A DNA stretch of 64,000 nt, from the NCBI GenBank assembly GCA_964059195.1, contig CAXKWD010000002.1, positions 150,119,042 through 150,183,041 of the forward strand. The letters are read 5' to 3'. Below, piece by piece: positions 1 through 10,606 of the stretch. Source of the stretch: Ectobius pallidus. Taxonomy: Eukaryota > Arthropoda > Insecta > Blattodea > Ectobiidae. The notes beneath the pieces are model-generated. The model was given only the letters and a program-made list of their open reading frames with translations, ran no database searches and was not told the origin of the DNA. How positions within the stretch are numbered: the first letter of the stretch is position 1; the number at the start of each line of letters is the position of its first letter. A program made the position numbers and the translations under genes.

Positions 1-64
1 GCAAAACTGGCCGACGTCTTGGGAACCTGAAACAAGGAAACAAAGATCACTGTCTGAATAACTC

Positions 65-3020
65 TTATGTTGTAAATTGTTGGCATTCTTCAAAAAATTC
101 ATTAATAGTATAAAAGCAGTTTTCCAACAAAAAAGATAGTAAGCCCCTTTTAAATTTATGGAGTACAGATATTTCTTTGAGGTAACCTGGCGAAGAGTTA
201 TACATTTGGAGGCTAGTATAAATGAAGCTGCTTTGACACAAGGTGGTATTACAGTGAGGTTTATAAATATCATTTTTTCTCCTTGTATGATATGAGTGGA
301 CATCTGCATTCACTAGGAGTGAATTTAAATTAGTATTTATGTGACATATTGATTCATAAATATATATACATGGTAAAGGTAGCACTTTCAGATGTTTAAA
401 GAACTGTCGACAGCTAGTTGTGTTACTTATTTTTACAATGATTCTTATAGCTCTTTTCTGTAGTTTGAATATATCTTTGGCATGTGGTGAATTTCCCCAA
501 AACATTATGCCATATGTTAAGACTGAATGAAAGTAGGCATAGTATGTATTGCGGGTAGTTTCTAACGATGAAACCTTTCTGATTGTTCGTAAGGCGAAAC
601 ATGTTTTACTTAGTTTTTTTATATATATGTTGAATATGATTTAACCATTTTACGTTTTCATCAAGCCACACCCCCAGGAATTTTGTGCTGTCTGTATAGC
701 TAATCTGTTCACCTTCAAATTCTATGGGTAAACGTTCAGGGAATTTATTCTGTTTATGGTGAAATGTAATTGCTGTTGTTTTCTCCTTATTGATTATCAA
801 GCGATTCTTCTGAAACCAATCAAATATCTGTTTTACTGTTTCATTTACATTAGTTTTCATATTACTGCTATCGGAGCCTGTTATAAAGACACTAGTGTCA
901 TCCGCAAAAAATGTTGTCTTCCCATGATTAATGTGTGATTGTAGGTCGTTAATATAAATTAGGAATAATACTGGTCCAAGAACAGAACCTTGTGGAACAC
1001 CGAGATTTACATTTCTTATATTTGACAGATAGTTAGTAACCTCGTTTTTATCTTCATGCTTATAGGTAATTTCCACTCTCTGTTCGCGATTTTCTAGATA
1101 CGATTTGAACCATGCGTAAGGTATACCTCTTACTCCTATAGCTGATAACTTTTCTAAAAGAATGTCATGATCTACTAGATCAAATGCTTTCGAAAGATCC
1201 AAAAACAACCCTACATTTGTTTCCTTTCTATCAACGGATTCATAAACACTTTTTAGAAAGTTTATAATTGCAGTATTTGTTGATTTCCCTTTGCAAAATC
1301 CATGCTGATTACTGTTTATAATATTATGTTTCAACAAGAATGACATGAGTCTTGTATGCATTACCTTTTCGAGTATCTTCGAGAATACTGAAAGCAGTGA
1401 AACTGGTCTATAATTTTCAATTTGACTTTGTGAACCCTTCTTGTATAATGGTTTTACTTTTGCTATCTTCAGTTTTTCTGGAAAACAACCTGACAATAAT
1501 GATAAATTGATTATGTGTGTTAGTGGTTTTATTATATTTATGCAGCATTTCTTAATAACGTAATCAGATATTTCATCAATGCCACAGGATTTTTTATTAC
1601 TGAATTTATTGATGATTGATATGATTTCTTCTTCATTTGATGGTTTTAAATACATACTACTGCTATTTGTGGTCATAGGGATAGTTGATCTATTATCTTT
1701 GGGTGGTAAGTTGTTGCTTAAAATATTTTGTGATATATTTGCATAATAATCATTGAATAAGGCAGCTACATCTTTTGGATCTTGTATATCTTCACCGTTA
1801 GTGTTTATCAGTATATTCTTTATATTCTTCTTACCAGACCTTAGTTCATCTTTAACAATTTCCCACATTGTTTTTGCTTTATTATTTGAAGAGTTAAGCC
1901 GACGATCATTGTACATTCTCTTGGCTTCAGCAATTACATTGTTATAGATTCTCTTATACCGACAATAATAGTTTTTAAAAGGTTCTGTAATGTTTTCTTC
2001 TTTTATTATTTTGCTAAGAAACCTTAACCTCCTACTTGACTTCCTTATGCCAGATGTAATCCAGTTCTTTTTCTGGTCTCTAAGTTTTAATTTAATTTTA
2101 AGTTTAGGCATGGCTGTTTGGAAACAGTAATTAAATGTATTTAAGAATTCATCGTAAGCTTCATTTACTGAAAGCTGTGCAAAAACTGTATCCCACGTTT
2201 CCCTACCAAGTAAATAATTTAAGTACTGGATATTTCCTTCATTACTAAATCTAACCTCTTTGGAGTATACATTAAATTCATTCATTTTTTTACTTGTATG
2301 TTGAGTATATAATTCTAAAATTTGTGCATAATGGTCAGAGAACCCTGTTTCTAATACTTTAAAGTTATATTCCCATAAATTTGCATTCAGTATTATTTGA
2401 TCTATAGCTGACTGTTTGGTTGCACCTATTCTTGTTGGAACATCTATAATTGCTTTTAAGCCATATGAATCCAACATTGATTGCAAGTGCATATTTATAT
2501 TATGATTTAAGAAATCTACATTCAGATCACCTATTACAATAAATTGTTTGCCTTTGTTCAGTAAACTGTTTACTATTATGTCAAGGTTCCTAATAAGTAT
2601 GTACATGTCACTTCTAGGAGTTCTATAGATACATATTATAACCAATTTTAACAATGGAAGTTCCACCATACTATGTTCTTCAATATACATTTTTTCAAAA
2701 GCTGTGTAGGGACCTGCTTCCAAACCAGATTTAACAAAAATACAAGACCCACCATGATTTTTATTTTTCCTACAGAATTTAGAAACTAAAGAATAGTTTG
2801 CTAGAGCACAATAATCTAGTTCATCTTCTGACATCCAGTGTTCGGTAAAACAAAGAATGTCTAAATCAATATCTGTTAACAATACTTCAAGATTTAATTT
2901 CTTATTGCCTAAACTTTGACAGTTTTGATGATATACCTTAATAGCAGAACTATGTGATTTTTTAGGCATATTAAAACTTAACCTCTTAGAAATATCCGTA
3001 TTACAGTTTGGCCTATTCAT
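65..3020 (-). pseudogene. CR1-like retrotransposon 1 ORF2 (endonuclease-reverse transcriptase), frameshifted
   Basis: The frame opens with ATG at 3020, overlapping the ORF1 stop in an ATGA arrangement, and runs 804 codons. An APE-type endonuclease comes first, with FTEHW, GDLNVDF (about residue 163), SAIDQ and GFSDH. The reverse transcriptase follows, with NYRPVSLL, FLDLSKAFD (about 608), GVPQGSVLGP (about 675) and FFADDTS (about 705, the catalytic Asp pair). The frame ends at 606, just after a run of seven T at 614-620. The conserved C-terminal region then continues in another frame (65-505), so a one-base homopolymer change appears to have split the protein. No RNase H domain is seen. The protein would nick DNA and prime reverse transcription of its own RNA. 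The 3' UTR runs off the window start. Domain calls are firm; the CR1 clade assignment rests on the esterase ORF1 partner and absence of RNase H. Confidence 0.9.
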
Positions 3021-4018
3021 AAAAAATCATCACTTAGCTTTTTTGCTGGTTTCCTTGTCCTCTGCGATTTACGAAGACCTGTAGCATCCTGGCTGGCGTC
3101 GATTCTCCCCTCTGGAACTCCCATATCTGTAGCATCCTGGCTGGCGTCGATTCTCCCCTCTGGAACTCCCATATCTGTAGCATCCTGGCTGGCGTCGATT
3201 CTCCCCTCTGGAACTCCTATATCTGTAGTATCCTGGCTGTTGTAGATTCTTCCCATCGGATCTTTGATATCTGCAGTTCTTTTGTTGCTGTTGTCGGTCC
3301 ATTCCATGGAGATCGAGTCCCTGACTAGACTTGTGGTAAGCCGCGATATCTCCTTTGCCACGGTCTCGCCCATTAATTTCTTTCCAAGCTTATTCAGGTG
3401 TAGTCCATGTCTGGTGAAGCTTCTCCTGTCTAGATTTACATTAATGACAGAAGAGTTTCTGAAACTGTCCATCCTCTTCTTTAGTTTCAGATTAAATGTC
3501 CTTACATCTGCATTTACAGCTGATAAATCTGCCAGGTCATGCCTGTGGGGTGCACTAACAACAAGTACATTCGTATGGGCACAAGTACTTACAAACTGAG
3601 TAAGATTTCTGATTCCTTCGCTCGTTTTGTTCTTGCTTATGTCATTTGTTCCTCCCCATACTACAACAAAATCACTTTTTGTGAGATTTCTAATTTCTCT
3701 GTGAGCACTTTTTGTCACATCCTTTATAACGGCATTTGGTTTTACATAGCCTATCACTTTCACAGGTACTTTGCTGGATTCATTGATGCTTTCTGCAATT
3801 CCCCGAGAATGACTGTCTCCTATCACTATAACATTGTGATGTTTTCCCGTGTTTTCCTTGACTTTCCCGCCATTTGCCTTCTTTAGTGCCGGTACTTGTT
3901 CTGTAGGCTTAATTTCTCTATTTTCAATTTCATTATGATTCTTGAGAATCGCAAAACGATTGATGATAGTCGGAATTGGCTGCCCTTTTCTGGAGTCGAT
4001 TACTTTCCCGCGTTTCAC
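3017..4018 (-). CDS. CR1-like retrotransposon 1 ORF1 with SGNH/GDSL esterase domain
   Basis: This open frame of about 333 codons carries the SGNH hydrolase blocks: GDSHSRG (nucleophile Ser), GGTND (oxyanion Asn) and RHGLHLN (catalytic His). Esterase-type ORF1 proteins are known in the CR1/L2 group, where they are thought to act with the RNA or at membranes; the substrate is unknown. After the esterase come four 16-residue repeats (GRIDASQDATDMGVPE type), then a basic tail, RKSQRTRKPAKKL. The frame's first codon is GTG at 4018 and I find no in-frame ATG before the esterase. The true N-terminus is probably lost upstream, where a 54-codon coiled-coil ORF lies in another frame. The stop overlaps the ORF2 start by four bases, suggesting coupled termination and reinitiation. 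Confidence 0.85.
   Translation of the reverse strand: MKRGKVIDSRKGQPIPTIINRFAILKNHNEIENREIKPTEQVPALKKANGGKVKENTGKHHNVIVIGDSHSRGIAESINESSKVPVKVIGYVKPNAVIKDVTKSAHREIRNLTKSDFVVVWGGTNDISKNKTSEGIRNLTQFVSTCAHTNVLVVSAPHRHDLADLSAVNADVRTFNLKLKKRMDSFRNSSVINVNLDRRSFTRHGLHLNKLGKKLMGETVAKEISRLTTSLVRDSISMEWTDNSNKRTADIKDPMGRIYNSQDTTDIGVPEGRIDASQDATDMGVPEGRIDASQDATDMGVPEGRIDASQDATGLRKSQRTRKPAKKLSDDFL
3081..3272 (-). repeat. 48-bp minisatellite inside ORF1
   Basis: Three near-identical 48-bp units start at 3081, 3129 and 3177; a fourth diverged unit starts at 3225. The period is a multiple of three, so the array adds 16-residue acidic repeats to ORF1 without breaking its frame. Confidence 0.9.
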
Positions 4019-4029
4019 TACTGTAGTCC

Positions 4030-4058
4030 AGGTAAATAAATAAATAAATAAATAAATT
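4030..4058. repeat. (TAAA)6 microsatellite
   Basis: Six TAAA units are followed by a T run. The array lies between the upstream coiled-coil ORF and ORF1, where the reading frame changes, so slippage here may have broken the original ORF1. Confidence 0.85.
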
Positions 4059-4100
4059 TTTTATTCACCGTTGGTATTTAAAAAATACATGGTTTCGTCA

Positions 4101-4265
4101 TCATTTCCTATCTTCATCCTCTGAAGTTGAGTTTGGCCTATTGGAGTTTGAGTGATCCTGCTTCAGATGTTTATTCTCCAAGGTTAACTGCTCGTTTAGG
4201 ATTGCTGCTGTCTGTAGGTCTTCCGTTAGAATTTCGATGATCTTAAGAAGTGTGTTTACGTCCAT
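4101..4265 (-). CDS. Small coiled-coil ORF upstream of esterase ORF1
   Basis: ATG at 4265 opens 54 codons ending in TGA at 4101. The protein begins MDVNTLLKIIEILTEDL and has Leu/Ile at heptad spacing through LTLENKHL, typical of a coiled coil. An acidic Ser/Asp/Glu tail follows. It lies 83 bp before the esterase frame and in a different frame. ORF1 proteins of this class often carry an N-terminal coiled coil for trimerisation, so this is probably the detached ORF1 N-terminus. It could instead be a short upstream ORF of the 5' UTR. I found no equivalent in elements 2 and 3, whose 5' ends are truncated. Confidence 0.5.
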   Translation of the reverse strand: MDVNTLLKIIEILTEDLQTAAILNEQLTLENKHLKQDHSNSNRPNSTSEDEDRK

Positions 4266-4443
4266 TTTTGCGCTCGTTCTTGATTCCGAATTCCAAGATG
4301 GCGATGTTTTGTGTCTGGTGGTTAAACTTTCCCAAATTGTTGACTATTTATGGTGTCTTCTTATCGGATAATAATTCTGTTTATGCAGTTTGATTTGTTG
4401 TTTTTCACTATTGTACACTTTACTATTTATGCCGGTGTTTTTC

Positions 4444-6190
4444 TATAATTAACGCGCAAATTACCTGGAGCGGCTAACTCATACTGCTCGCGTGTATCCA
4501 GGCGTACCAACGGCCTGTCCAATGACCAGGTGAAAAGTAACTAACGTCGTTAACGTCTTCATTCAATGGAATGAGTGGACGAGAATTTAAGATAGCTTCC
4601 ACTTGAATCAGCATAGTAAGCATCTCTTCAAAAGTGAAGTTAAAAGAGGGTAGCATCCTTTTTAGATTAAACTTGACCAATTTAACTGCAGCCTAGTGAA
4701 GACCTCCCATGTGTGGGGCATTTGGAGGAAGGAAATGCCAATGTATATTCAAATAAGATGTGGCATCTTGAACCACAGAATGATGCTCAGGAGACTGCAA
4801 CAGCAAAGCTAATTGCTTGAGGTCAGTCTGAGCACCTACGAAGTTAGTGCCATTGTCTGAGGTCACTGAACTTGGAAGGCCTCTACGTCCCGTGAATCGT
4901 GAAAATGCAGCAAGGAAAGCACGAGATGTGAGGTTGGTGACCAATTCAATATGAATGGCCTTAGTGGACATGCATACGAATATGGCGAGGTAAGCTTTGA
5001 TAGTGATCTTGGAGCGAGGAACTCAAAATTTGATTGGATAAGGACCCGCATAATCAATGCTTACGTCGGTGAAAGGAGAAATGGGATTTACCCTATAAAC
5101 AGGCAAATCAGCCATTTTTTGTTGAAAGGTTTGAATGTTGAAACGAAAGCATGTAGTGCATTTCCTTAGAACACTACGCATCACCTTCCTAATAGATGGT
5201 ATCCAAAATCTTTCTCTTAAGTGAGAAATAACAAGTTGGGATCCAGCATGATTAAAATATATAAGCTGTTTAGTGAAGACATGATCAGCTGGTAACAACA
5301 TCTGATGTTTGGCTTCAAAAGGTATGCTGGATCGTTCAAGACGTCTGCCTACCCGAATTACAAAATCCTTGTCAAGAAATGGGTCTATTTGCTTCAATTT
5401 TCTTGAAGAAGTGACGTCATGATTTGACAATAAATCATGGATCTTTGATGCATAAACTTCTTGTTGTATTAGCCTAACACAGCATTGAAGCGCCTTGTTG
5501 AGTTCAGAAGGCATTAAGGGGCCTTTTATAGGGTTATGAATCTTACGAGAGTTATTTATGAATCTCAATACATAAGACATAATACGAATAGTTTTCAAAT
5601 ATTCAAATTTGAAAAGACAAGAGTTTAATTCTGAGGTAGTGGCCTCCATTAGGGACACTACTCTAGTTTCTGGAAGCAAATCGGGCTCCATATGATATAG
5701 AGCGATATATTCATCCTTCAACTTATGATAATCTTCACTGAGAGTGGGATTAGAAGTGAGCCGTTTCTCCAATGAGGAGAATCTTTTATAAGCCTGGAGT
5801 TTTGTGCTACCCAGGGTCTGAGGATCAGATAAGAAAGGAAGTTTTACCATATATCTTCCTTCTGAGTCCCATTGAGTATTATCTATGAAATGCTTTTCGC
5901 ATATAGAGTCGTCGAGAATGGAATCAGAATTAGAAATTTTTTCTAATTCCCAAAACTGAGAAAGTTGCCTGCTAATGTCTTGATCAGCAGTGAGGAAGGC
6001 AGAATAATGTGTGGGAGACCTGCTAGAATGGTCGGGTTCCTTAGAAACCTTATTAGAAGGCCTTGAATTGGATTGGCGGTTGTGCATATTTTGCAGAGCC
6101 ATGTTCTGTTCAGACCTGATGGGTTGTGGTTTCACTGGATTGCTGGTAGATGGCTCTGTAGGAAGGATCCATCTTGCGATCAAGTCGTTT
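4444..6190 (-). pseudogene. BEL/Pao LTR retrotransposon pol remnant (integrase region)
   Basis: Mostly one frame. From the N-terminal side it shows a Pao-type segment with CEKHFIDNTQWDSEGRY, then a jump to the region before integrase (GPLMPSELNKALQC). A zinc-binding HAG...CTTC module (HAGSQLV, CTTCFRF) follows, then the integrase core with DYAGPYP and SDNGTNFVGA, and the conserved ILNSRPL. The reverse transcriptase and RNase H core between the first two parts is absent, so a large internal deletion occurred. In-frame stops lie at 5023-5025 (TGA) and 4693-4695 (TAG), and the frame shifts repeatedly below 4530. No LTRs were recognised. The 5' flank of retrotransposon 1 abuts its end near 4440. 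It is a dead copy. Confidence 0.85.
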
Positions 6191-6890
6191 TCAAAATTAA
6201 CTAAATTATTCTTGTTCCTTTGGATATAAATTCTTTCCCATACACTCAGGTCCACCGGTTTATTTACACCTTTTAATAATCTTATGTCGTCAAATTCATG
6301 TTTTTCGGTCCAGTAATGGTGGGCCACCACTGATTTATCTATTGCTTGTACTTAATATTTCTTAAATGGTCTTTGTGCCTGACAGTTAAATTTCTTTTTG
6401 TTTTGCCAATATATGATTTGTCACAGTCCATTTTAGCTCGTAGATGCCCGAATTTTTGTCCCTTTGTTCTGATTTTAGTAGATTTCTTATGCTATATTGG
6501 TTAGAAGGAGCCAATCTAATGTTCACCTCTTTGAATACTTTTTTGAATTTGTGATGGAATTTGGGGTGATAAGTGAACATCTTGATTACCGAGTCCTCCT
6601 TGATGCACCTCAGGGTGCTCTGATTCTCAATAAGTTTCTGTTTTTTATATTTCTAATTCTCTGGTGAACTAATTCAGAGCTGAAACCATTTTTCTGCGCT
6701 GTGCTAATGATCCGGTTGTATTCTGCATTGTATTCAGATTCACTTAAGGGTAAGTTCACTAATCTGAATGTGAGGCTATTTAACACTGCATGTTTGTGTT
6801 CTATAGGGTTATACCCCTCTTGTTTAATATAATTATCTGTGTGTGTAGGCCTACTCTTTCTGAAAATTCCGAAATCCAGCTTGTTCACGT
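6190..6890 (-). pseudogene. Penelope-like element fragment (RT C-terminus plus GIY-YIG region)
   Basis: Three minus-strand pieces are in the order expected for a Penelope-like protein. First, 6610-6888 has LDFGIFRKSRPTHTDNY and HKHAVLNSLTFRLVNLPLS from the RT C-terminal part. Second, 6386-6580 has RLAPSNQ and SGIYELK, the GIY start of a GIY-YIG endonuclease. Third, 6190-6330 has HHYWTEKHEFDDIRLL and VWERIYIQ, the C-terminal helices of that nuclease. Frameshifts separate the pieces and the YIG strand is lost. The last piece reads straight into the BEL/Pao frame. The family assignment is from recognition of these motifs. Confidence 0.75.
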
Positions 6891-6904
6891 TTCTAATTAT
6901 TAGA

Positions 6905-7935
6905 ATATTGATACCAACAAATGCTCAGCCAAAGTAGTTCATACGTACAATTCTATCAGACCACGATGCCATTCACTTTAACACTAATCTAAAGCCCAGC
7001 AGAACTCAGCCATCTAACCCTGCATTTACATTTAAAAGATCACTTAATGCATCTAATGTACCATATTTCATGTATTTATTAAGTTTAGTCAGCTGGTTAA
7101 CATTGTATGGCTTAACAAATCTTAGTGATAAAGTTGATTATTTTCTGTCAATCTTCTCTAAGATCACTGATGCAGCATTCCCTTTTGTACGATCACGTAT
7201 TGAACCAAATGAAAAAGCAGATCAACTGACAAAAAAGGGTACTCAAATATCCTTTGTTGGCCCTGAACCCGTGGAGGGAATCAGTATAAATACTGCTAAA
7301 ACCTCGGTTAAAACATGGATCAAGGAAAGACACCAACTTAGGTGGCAAACCTATCCAGGACAAAGACAGGCCAGGAAACTGGCCCTCGGTCCAAGCAACA
7401 CTCTCTCCTCATCATCCTAAAATTAGACAGAAGAGGAATAAGAAAAGTGGTTGCATTAATATCTGAACATGGTCACTTCAGGAAACATTTACACAAAGTG
7501 GGACTCTATGAGGACGATCCCTTCTGCAGATTATGCAAGCAGGATGAAGAGACAGCCTCACACATTCTGTTTGACTGCCCAGCCCTGGCAAGAAAGAGAT
7601 TTACTCTCTCTGTATCCAGAGAAGACCTAGGGAATGAAAAGGACATTGGAACCAAAATACTACAACTTGTTCAAGGAACAGATTTTGGGAAACAATGAGA
7701 TCTTCTCACCCAATGGGACGAGGTGCAAAGCATAAACAAGCAGGAGGAAGGAGTTATCCAAATACCTTGCTTGACTGCGCTATCCTAGCAAATATCCAGG
7801 GAAGACTTTGGGAAAGGAAGCCAACAAGAGCTTCTCTACCAAAGGGGCAGCACAATAAGCCTTTTAGGCTGACGTGCGGGAGGTCTCTAAACTCTCTTCA
7901 AGCCCCCCGCTATCTAATCTAATCTAATCTAATAT
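6905..7935 (+). pseudogene. Non-LTR retrotransposon remnant: endonuclease end fused to RNase H and C-terminal region
   Basis: The frame passing through 6905-7420 shows ILSDHDAIHF, the last conserved block of an APE-type endonuclease. It then moves directly to NEKADQLTKKG and GPEPVEG, typical of the end of a retroelement RNase H domain. The whole reverse transcriptase between them is missing. A frame change near 7400 leads to FCRLCKQDEETASHILFDC, a C-terminal CCHC-type motif, ending near 7698. The 3' flank runs to tandem TAATC units at about 7913-7935, a plausible element tail. The presence of RNase H points to the I/R1-like groups rather than CR1. It may be one internally deleted copy or two joined fragments. 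Confidence 0.7.
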
Positions 7936-8720
7936 TTATTAACTTAGATATCGAAAACTAGTGAACAGAAATGAGAAATTGACCGTATTGTTGTATATTC
8001 AAACCCGAATAAAGGCAAATACAGCCGATTAAAATTTCCTTGTCAGTACAGAACCAAATCGAGTAATTCATTTGTCAATCTGCGATGCTGACAACATAAC
8101 TTGTAAACTGGGAAGTGCAAAGTTACAACGGCCTAGGTATAGATAGGCCTACATCATTTAAAATGTGACAAAATGAAATTAAAAAGAGTGAAACCACAGT
8201 ATAAGTATTAATACAGTAAGGAAACTGTGTGTTAAAAGTCCTATGACAACTTGTTAGCTGGGCGACACTAGCGCTCCATGCGGCGGTTGAGTAAAACTGC
8301 ATTCTCACCATATAAAATAACTTGTGAAAATGCATAAACACATAACAAAATATGTTATAATAAGAGAAAAAAATCTTCTTTCAAAACTGAATTTTAAATT
8401 TAAGAAACAATGAAGCATGTATTATATTTTAGTTAAGATCAGGCACAATTTTTAAATGCCACTTACCTGTGACGGATAGTTAACTTGCACTGCAGTTCCT
8501 AGGGCTATTCTTATTACAAGTTTTAATAACTTCAAGATGATTCTTGGAAAACCAATTATAACTCATTTTTATTTTTAAAAGTAGCCTAATATTACATTAG
8601 AATAGAAATGTCATCATTTTACAAAAACAATACAATATTACATAAGATACAATACAAAATTCAAATAAAAACATAGGTTTCTATCAATATTTCTCAATTT
8701 CTAATACTCCAAAACTGCTT
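7936..8720. other. Noncoding stretch
   Basis: AT-rich sequence with only short chance frames. I recognise no gene, inverted repeat or tandem repeat here. Confidence 0.5.
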
Positions 8721-8886
8721 TTAGTATACAGTCGGTACAGCAGTTTTAATTAAAGAATTCTTATTGGAATTCATAAACTGGCTGTTTTCGAAGTGTTCCA
8801 AACATAGGCGGCAATTTACATTTAAATATTTTACAGTTTTTGTTAGTAGGTCTTCTCGCCGACTATTGATGACCCATTTTTTACAC
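8721..8886 (-). pseudogene. THAP-domain exon (P-element-like or host THAP gene)
   Basis: A good splice acceptor (TTTCAG at 8887-8892) opens a frame with KKWVINSRREDL, NCRLCLEHFENSQF and KTAVPT. This matches the second half of a THAP DNA-binding domain: the conserved Trp, the C-x2-H pair in CLEHF, and a final AVPT-type box. The first two cysteines would be on an upstream exon. The exon ends either at a possible donor (GTATAC after 8730) or at TAA 8721-8723. A weak upstream candidate reading MCAVLAVKNGY followed by GTGAGC lies near 9420-9454 but lacks the second Cys. It could be part of a host gene or a P-type transposase; no transposase core was found nearby. Listed as a fragment because no complete gene is visible. 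Confidence 0.55.
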
Positions 8887-10097
8887 CTGAAATCATTACA
8901 ACAATTGAAGGTAGATCGAAGCCGTAAGATACAGAAACAAAATACAATCTCAACAATGGAGTTGAGGACGAGCAGTGTGACAAACCTATATTCAAAGGTC
9001 ACTCTTTAATATAATTTATAACTTAAACGTTGATTTTAAAGGTGGGAAAAACCTTGGACTAGATACGCTTCTTAAGAGTAGCCTATTTTAGGTAAGCCTA
9101 TTGCTTGCCTAGGTTTGGATAATGATGTCATGTTAGTTTACTGTCGCAAACACCTTAATGGCACATGTATCCGAGAATTTATGATGTAAGATTATGTTTT
9201 CGTCATCTTTACGCCTACATCGTGTTCGAGAAAATAAATATCGTACCGCCTGTAAAATCGGCTATGTGCACTTTTTTTACGAAATTGAGTTATGTGCACT
9301 GATATTCCTTAGCATTGATCCTTACAACCGGGCATGTGGATATTTGATTGTCAGGTTTGTGCAAGCAAAGAAAAAAAATCGGCTACATGCTGCAAAATGG
9401 CCATGTGCATTAGAGCTCACATAGCCATTCTTGACTGCCAACACGGCACACATGTTTGTATACATAACCGGCCCTGACATAATATACATTACAATGCACA
9501 TAGGAAATAAGCTGCACCGCAGCAAATATTGTGTTATCTTAAGCGATCACAATACGACACCCTAAATATTGTTATCTTAACCGTGATATAGACTGCTGAC
9601 ATTTTCATTTCATTAGTATCTATTGTTAGAAATTAAAACATAATTAAAGATAAAAATATTACATTAAAGTAAATGTAAACATAACCACACCAGAACATGT
9701 GTCAAGAGTAAGCCAGCAGGCATACAATAAATATTACGTATTATTCTTCTTACCTTTCTGGATCTTTTGGGAAAGTGAAGAAATGCAATTCAGGATTTCT
9801 TCCTTTATTGTTACTGCAATTTATAGCAGAACAATAACATCCTTTCGAAACACGCATTGCTATAAAAATTCAAGACTCCTATTTATTTCCATTCTTCCCG
9901 CAGTAGTGATTGTAGTATTACTCAATGGCCGGTAGGATCGCTAGTAATCTGCGCGCGCATGTCCGTCTGGCAGAAAAACGGACTGAGTTTCTTTACTGTA
10001 TTAATACGTATACTGTGGTGAAACCTACATAGCACAGGGTTAGAAGAATAAGTACCCTAATAATGTGTTATGATAGACAACTTTTATGATTTATAAT
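8887..10097. other. Noncoding stretch
   Basis: No convincing gene. Short frames around 9190-9530 on both strands are shadows in low-complexity sequence with repeated GGCTATGTG-like words. A possible but weak THAP first exon lies near 9420-9454. Confidence 0.45.
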
Positions 10098-10606
10098 AGG
10101 TTTGTTTGCAAAGCAAATCCGTGACTGCTTGAGAATTTGTTGTACTGCGCATGTCCAATCTGTAACTTACCCATGATTTTCACTTTGTGAAAGAATTTGG
10201 AATCGATAGTTTCTGCTTTCAATCAATATGATATACGAATAGAATACATATTTCCATTTAACATGTTACACATGCAATATACATCGCCAATATAAACTAT
10301 ATTTTGGGGAAGTTTTAATTATCTTCCATTATTCATACATATAAGTAGCCTATGCTTATAAATCAGGTGCAAGGTTATTGGAGGGAGGAGTCAGGCGCAT
10401 GAAAATAGGTTACTGTGCATGTCTCTGATAACAATTCATTGTAGAACCTTCAAACTTTTCTTATAGTACAGAAACTGTCCATGAGAACACATCAAACAGA
10501 AGATTGAAATCAGAATCACGAATTCTCGCTTTGCGAACGCGTGTGGAGAAAGAGCGCATGCACGAACAATGTGTTCCTGGTTTCTGACTGCTTTGCGAAC
10601 AAACCT
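10098..10606. mobile_element. MITE-like element with AGGTTTGTT termini
   Basis: The ends are inverted copies: AGGTTTGTTTGCAAAGCA on the left and the complement of AGGTTTGTTCGCAAAGCA on the right. Similarity continues for about 60 bp, with gaps. AAT flanks both ends (10095-10097 and 10607-10609), compatible with a 3-bp target duplication. The interior has no transposase. The superfamily is unknown; 3-bp duplications fit PIF/Harbinger or CACTA-like elements. Confidence 0.6.

Noticed and set aside
4444..6190. Endogenous retrovirus with envelope
   Set aside because: Only BEL/Pao pol segments are present; no envelope, no LTRs and several stops.
8764..9009. Plus-strand 81-codon frame
   Set aside because: It is antisense to the THAP exon and shows no motif of its own.
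9415..9525. First exon of a THAP domain (MCAVLAVKNGY before GTGAGC)
   Set aside because: The second zinc-binding Cys is missing and no ATG context or phase supports joining to 8886.
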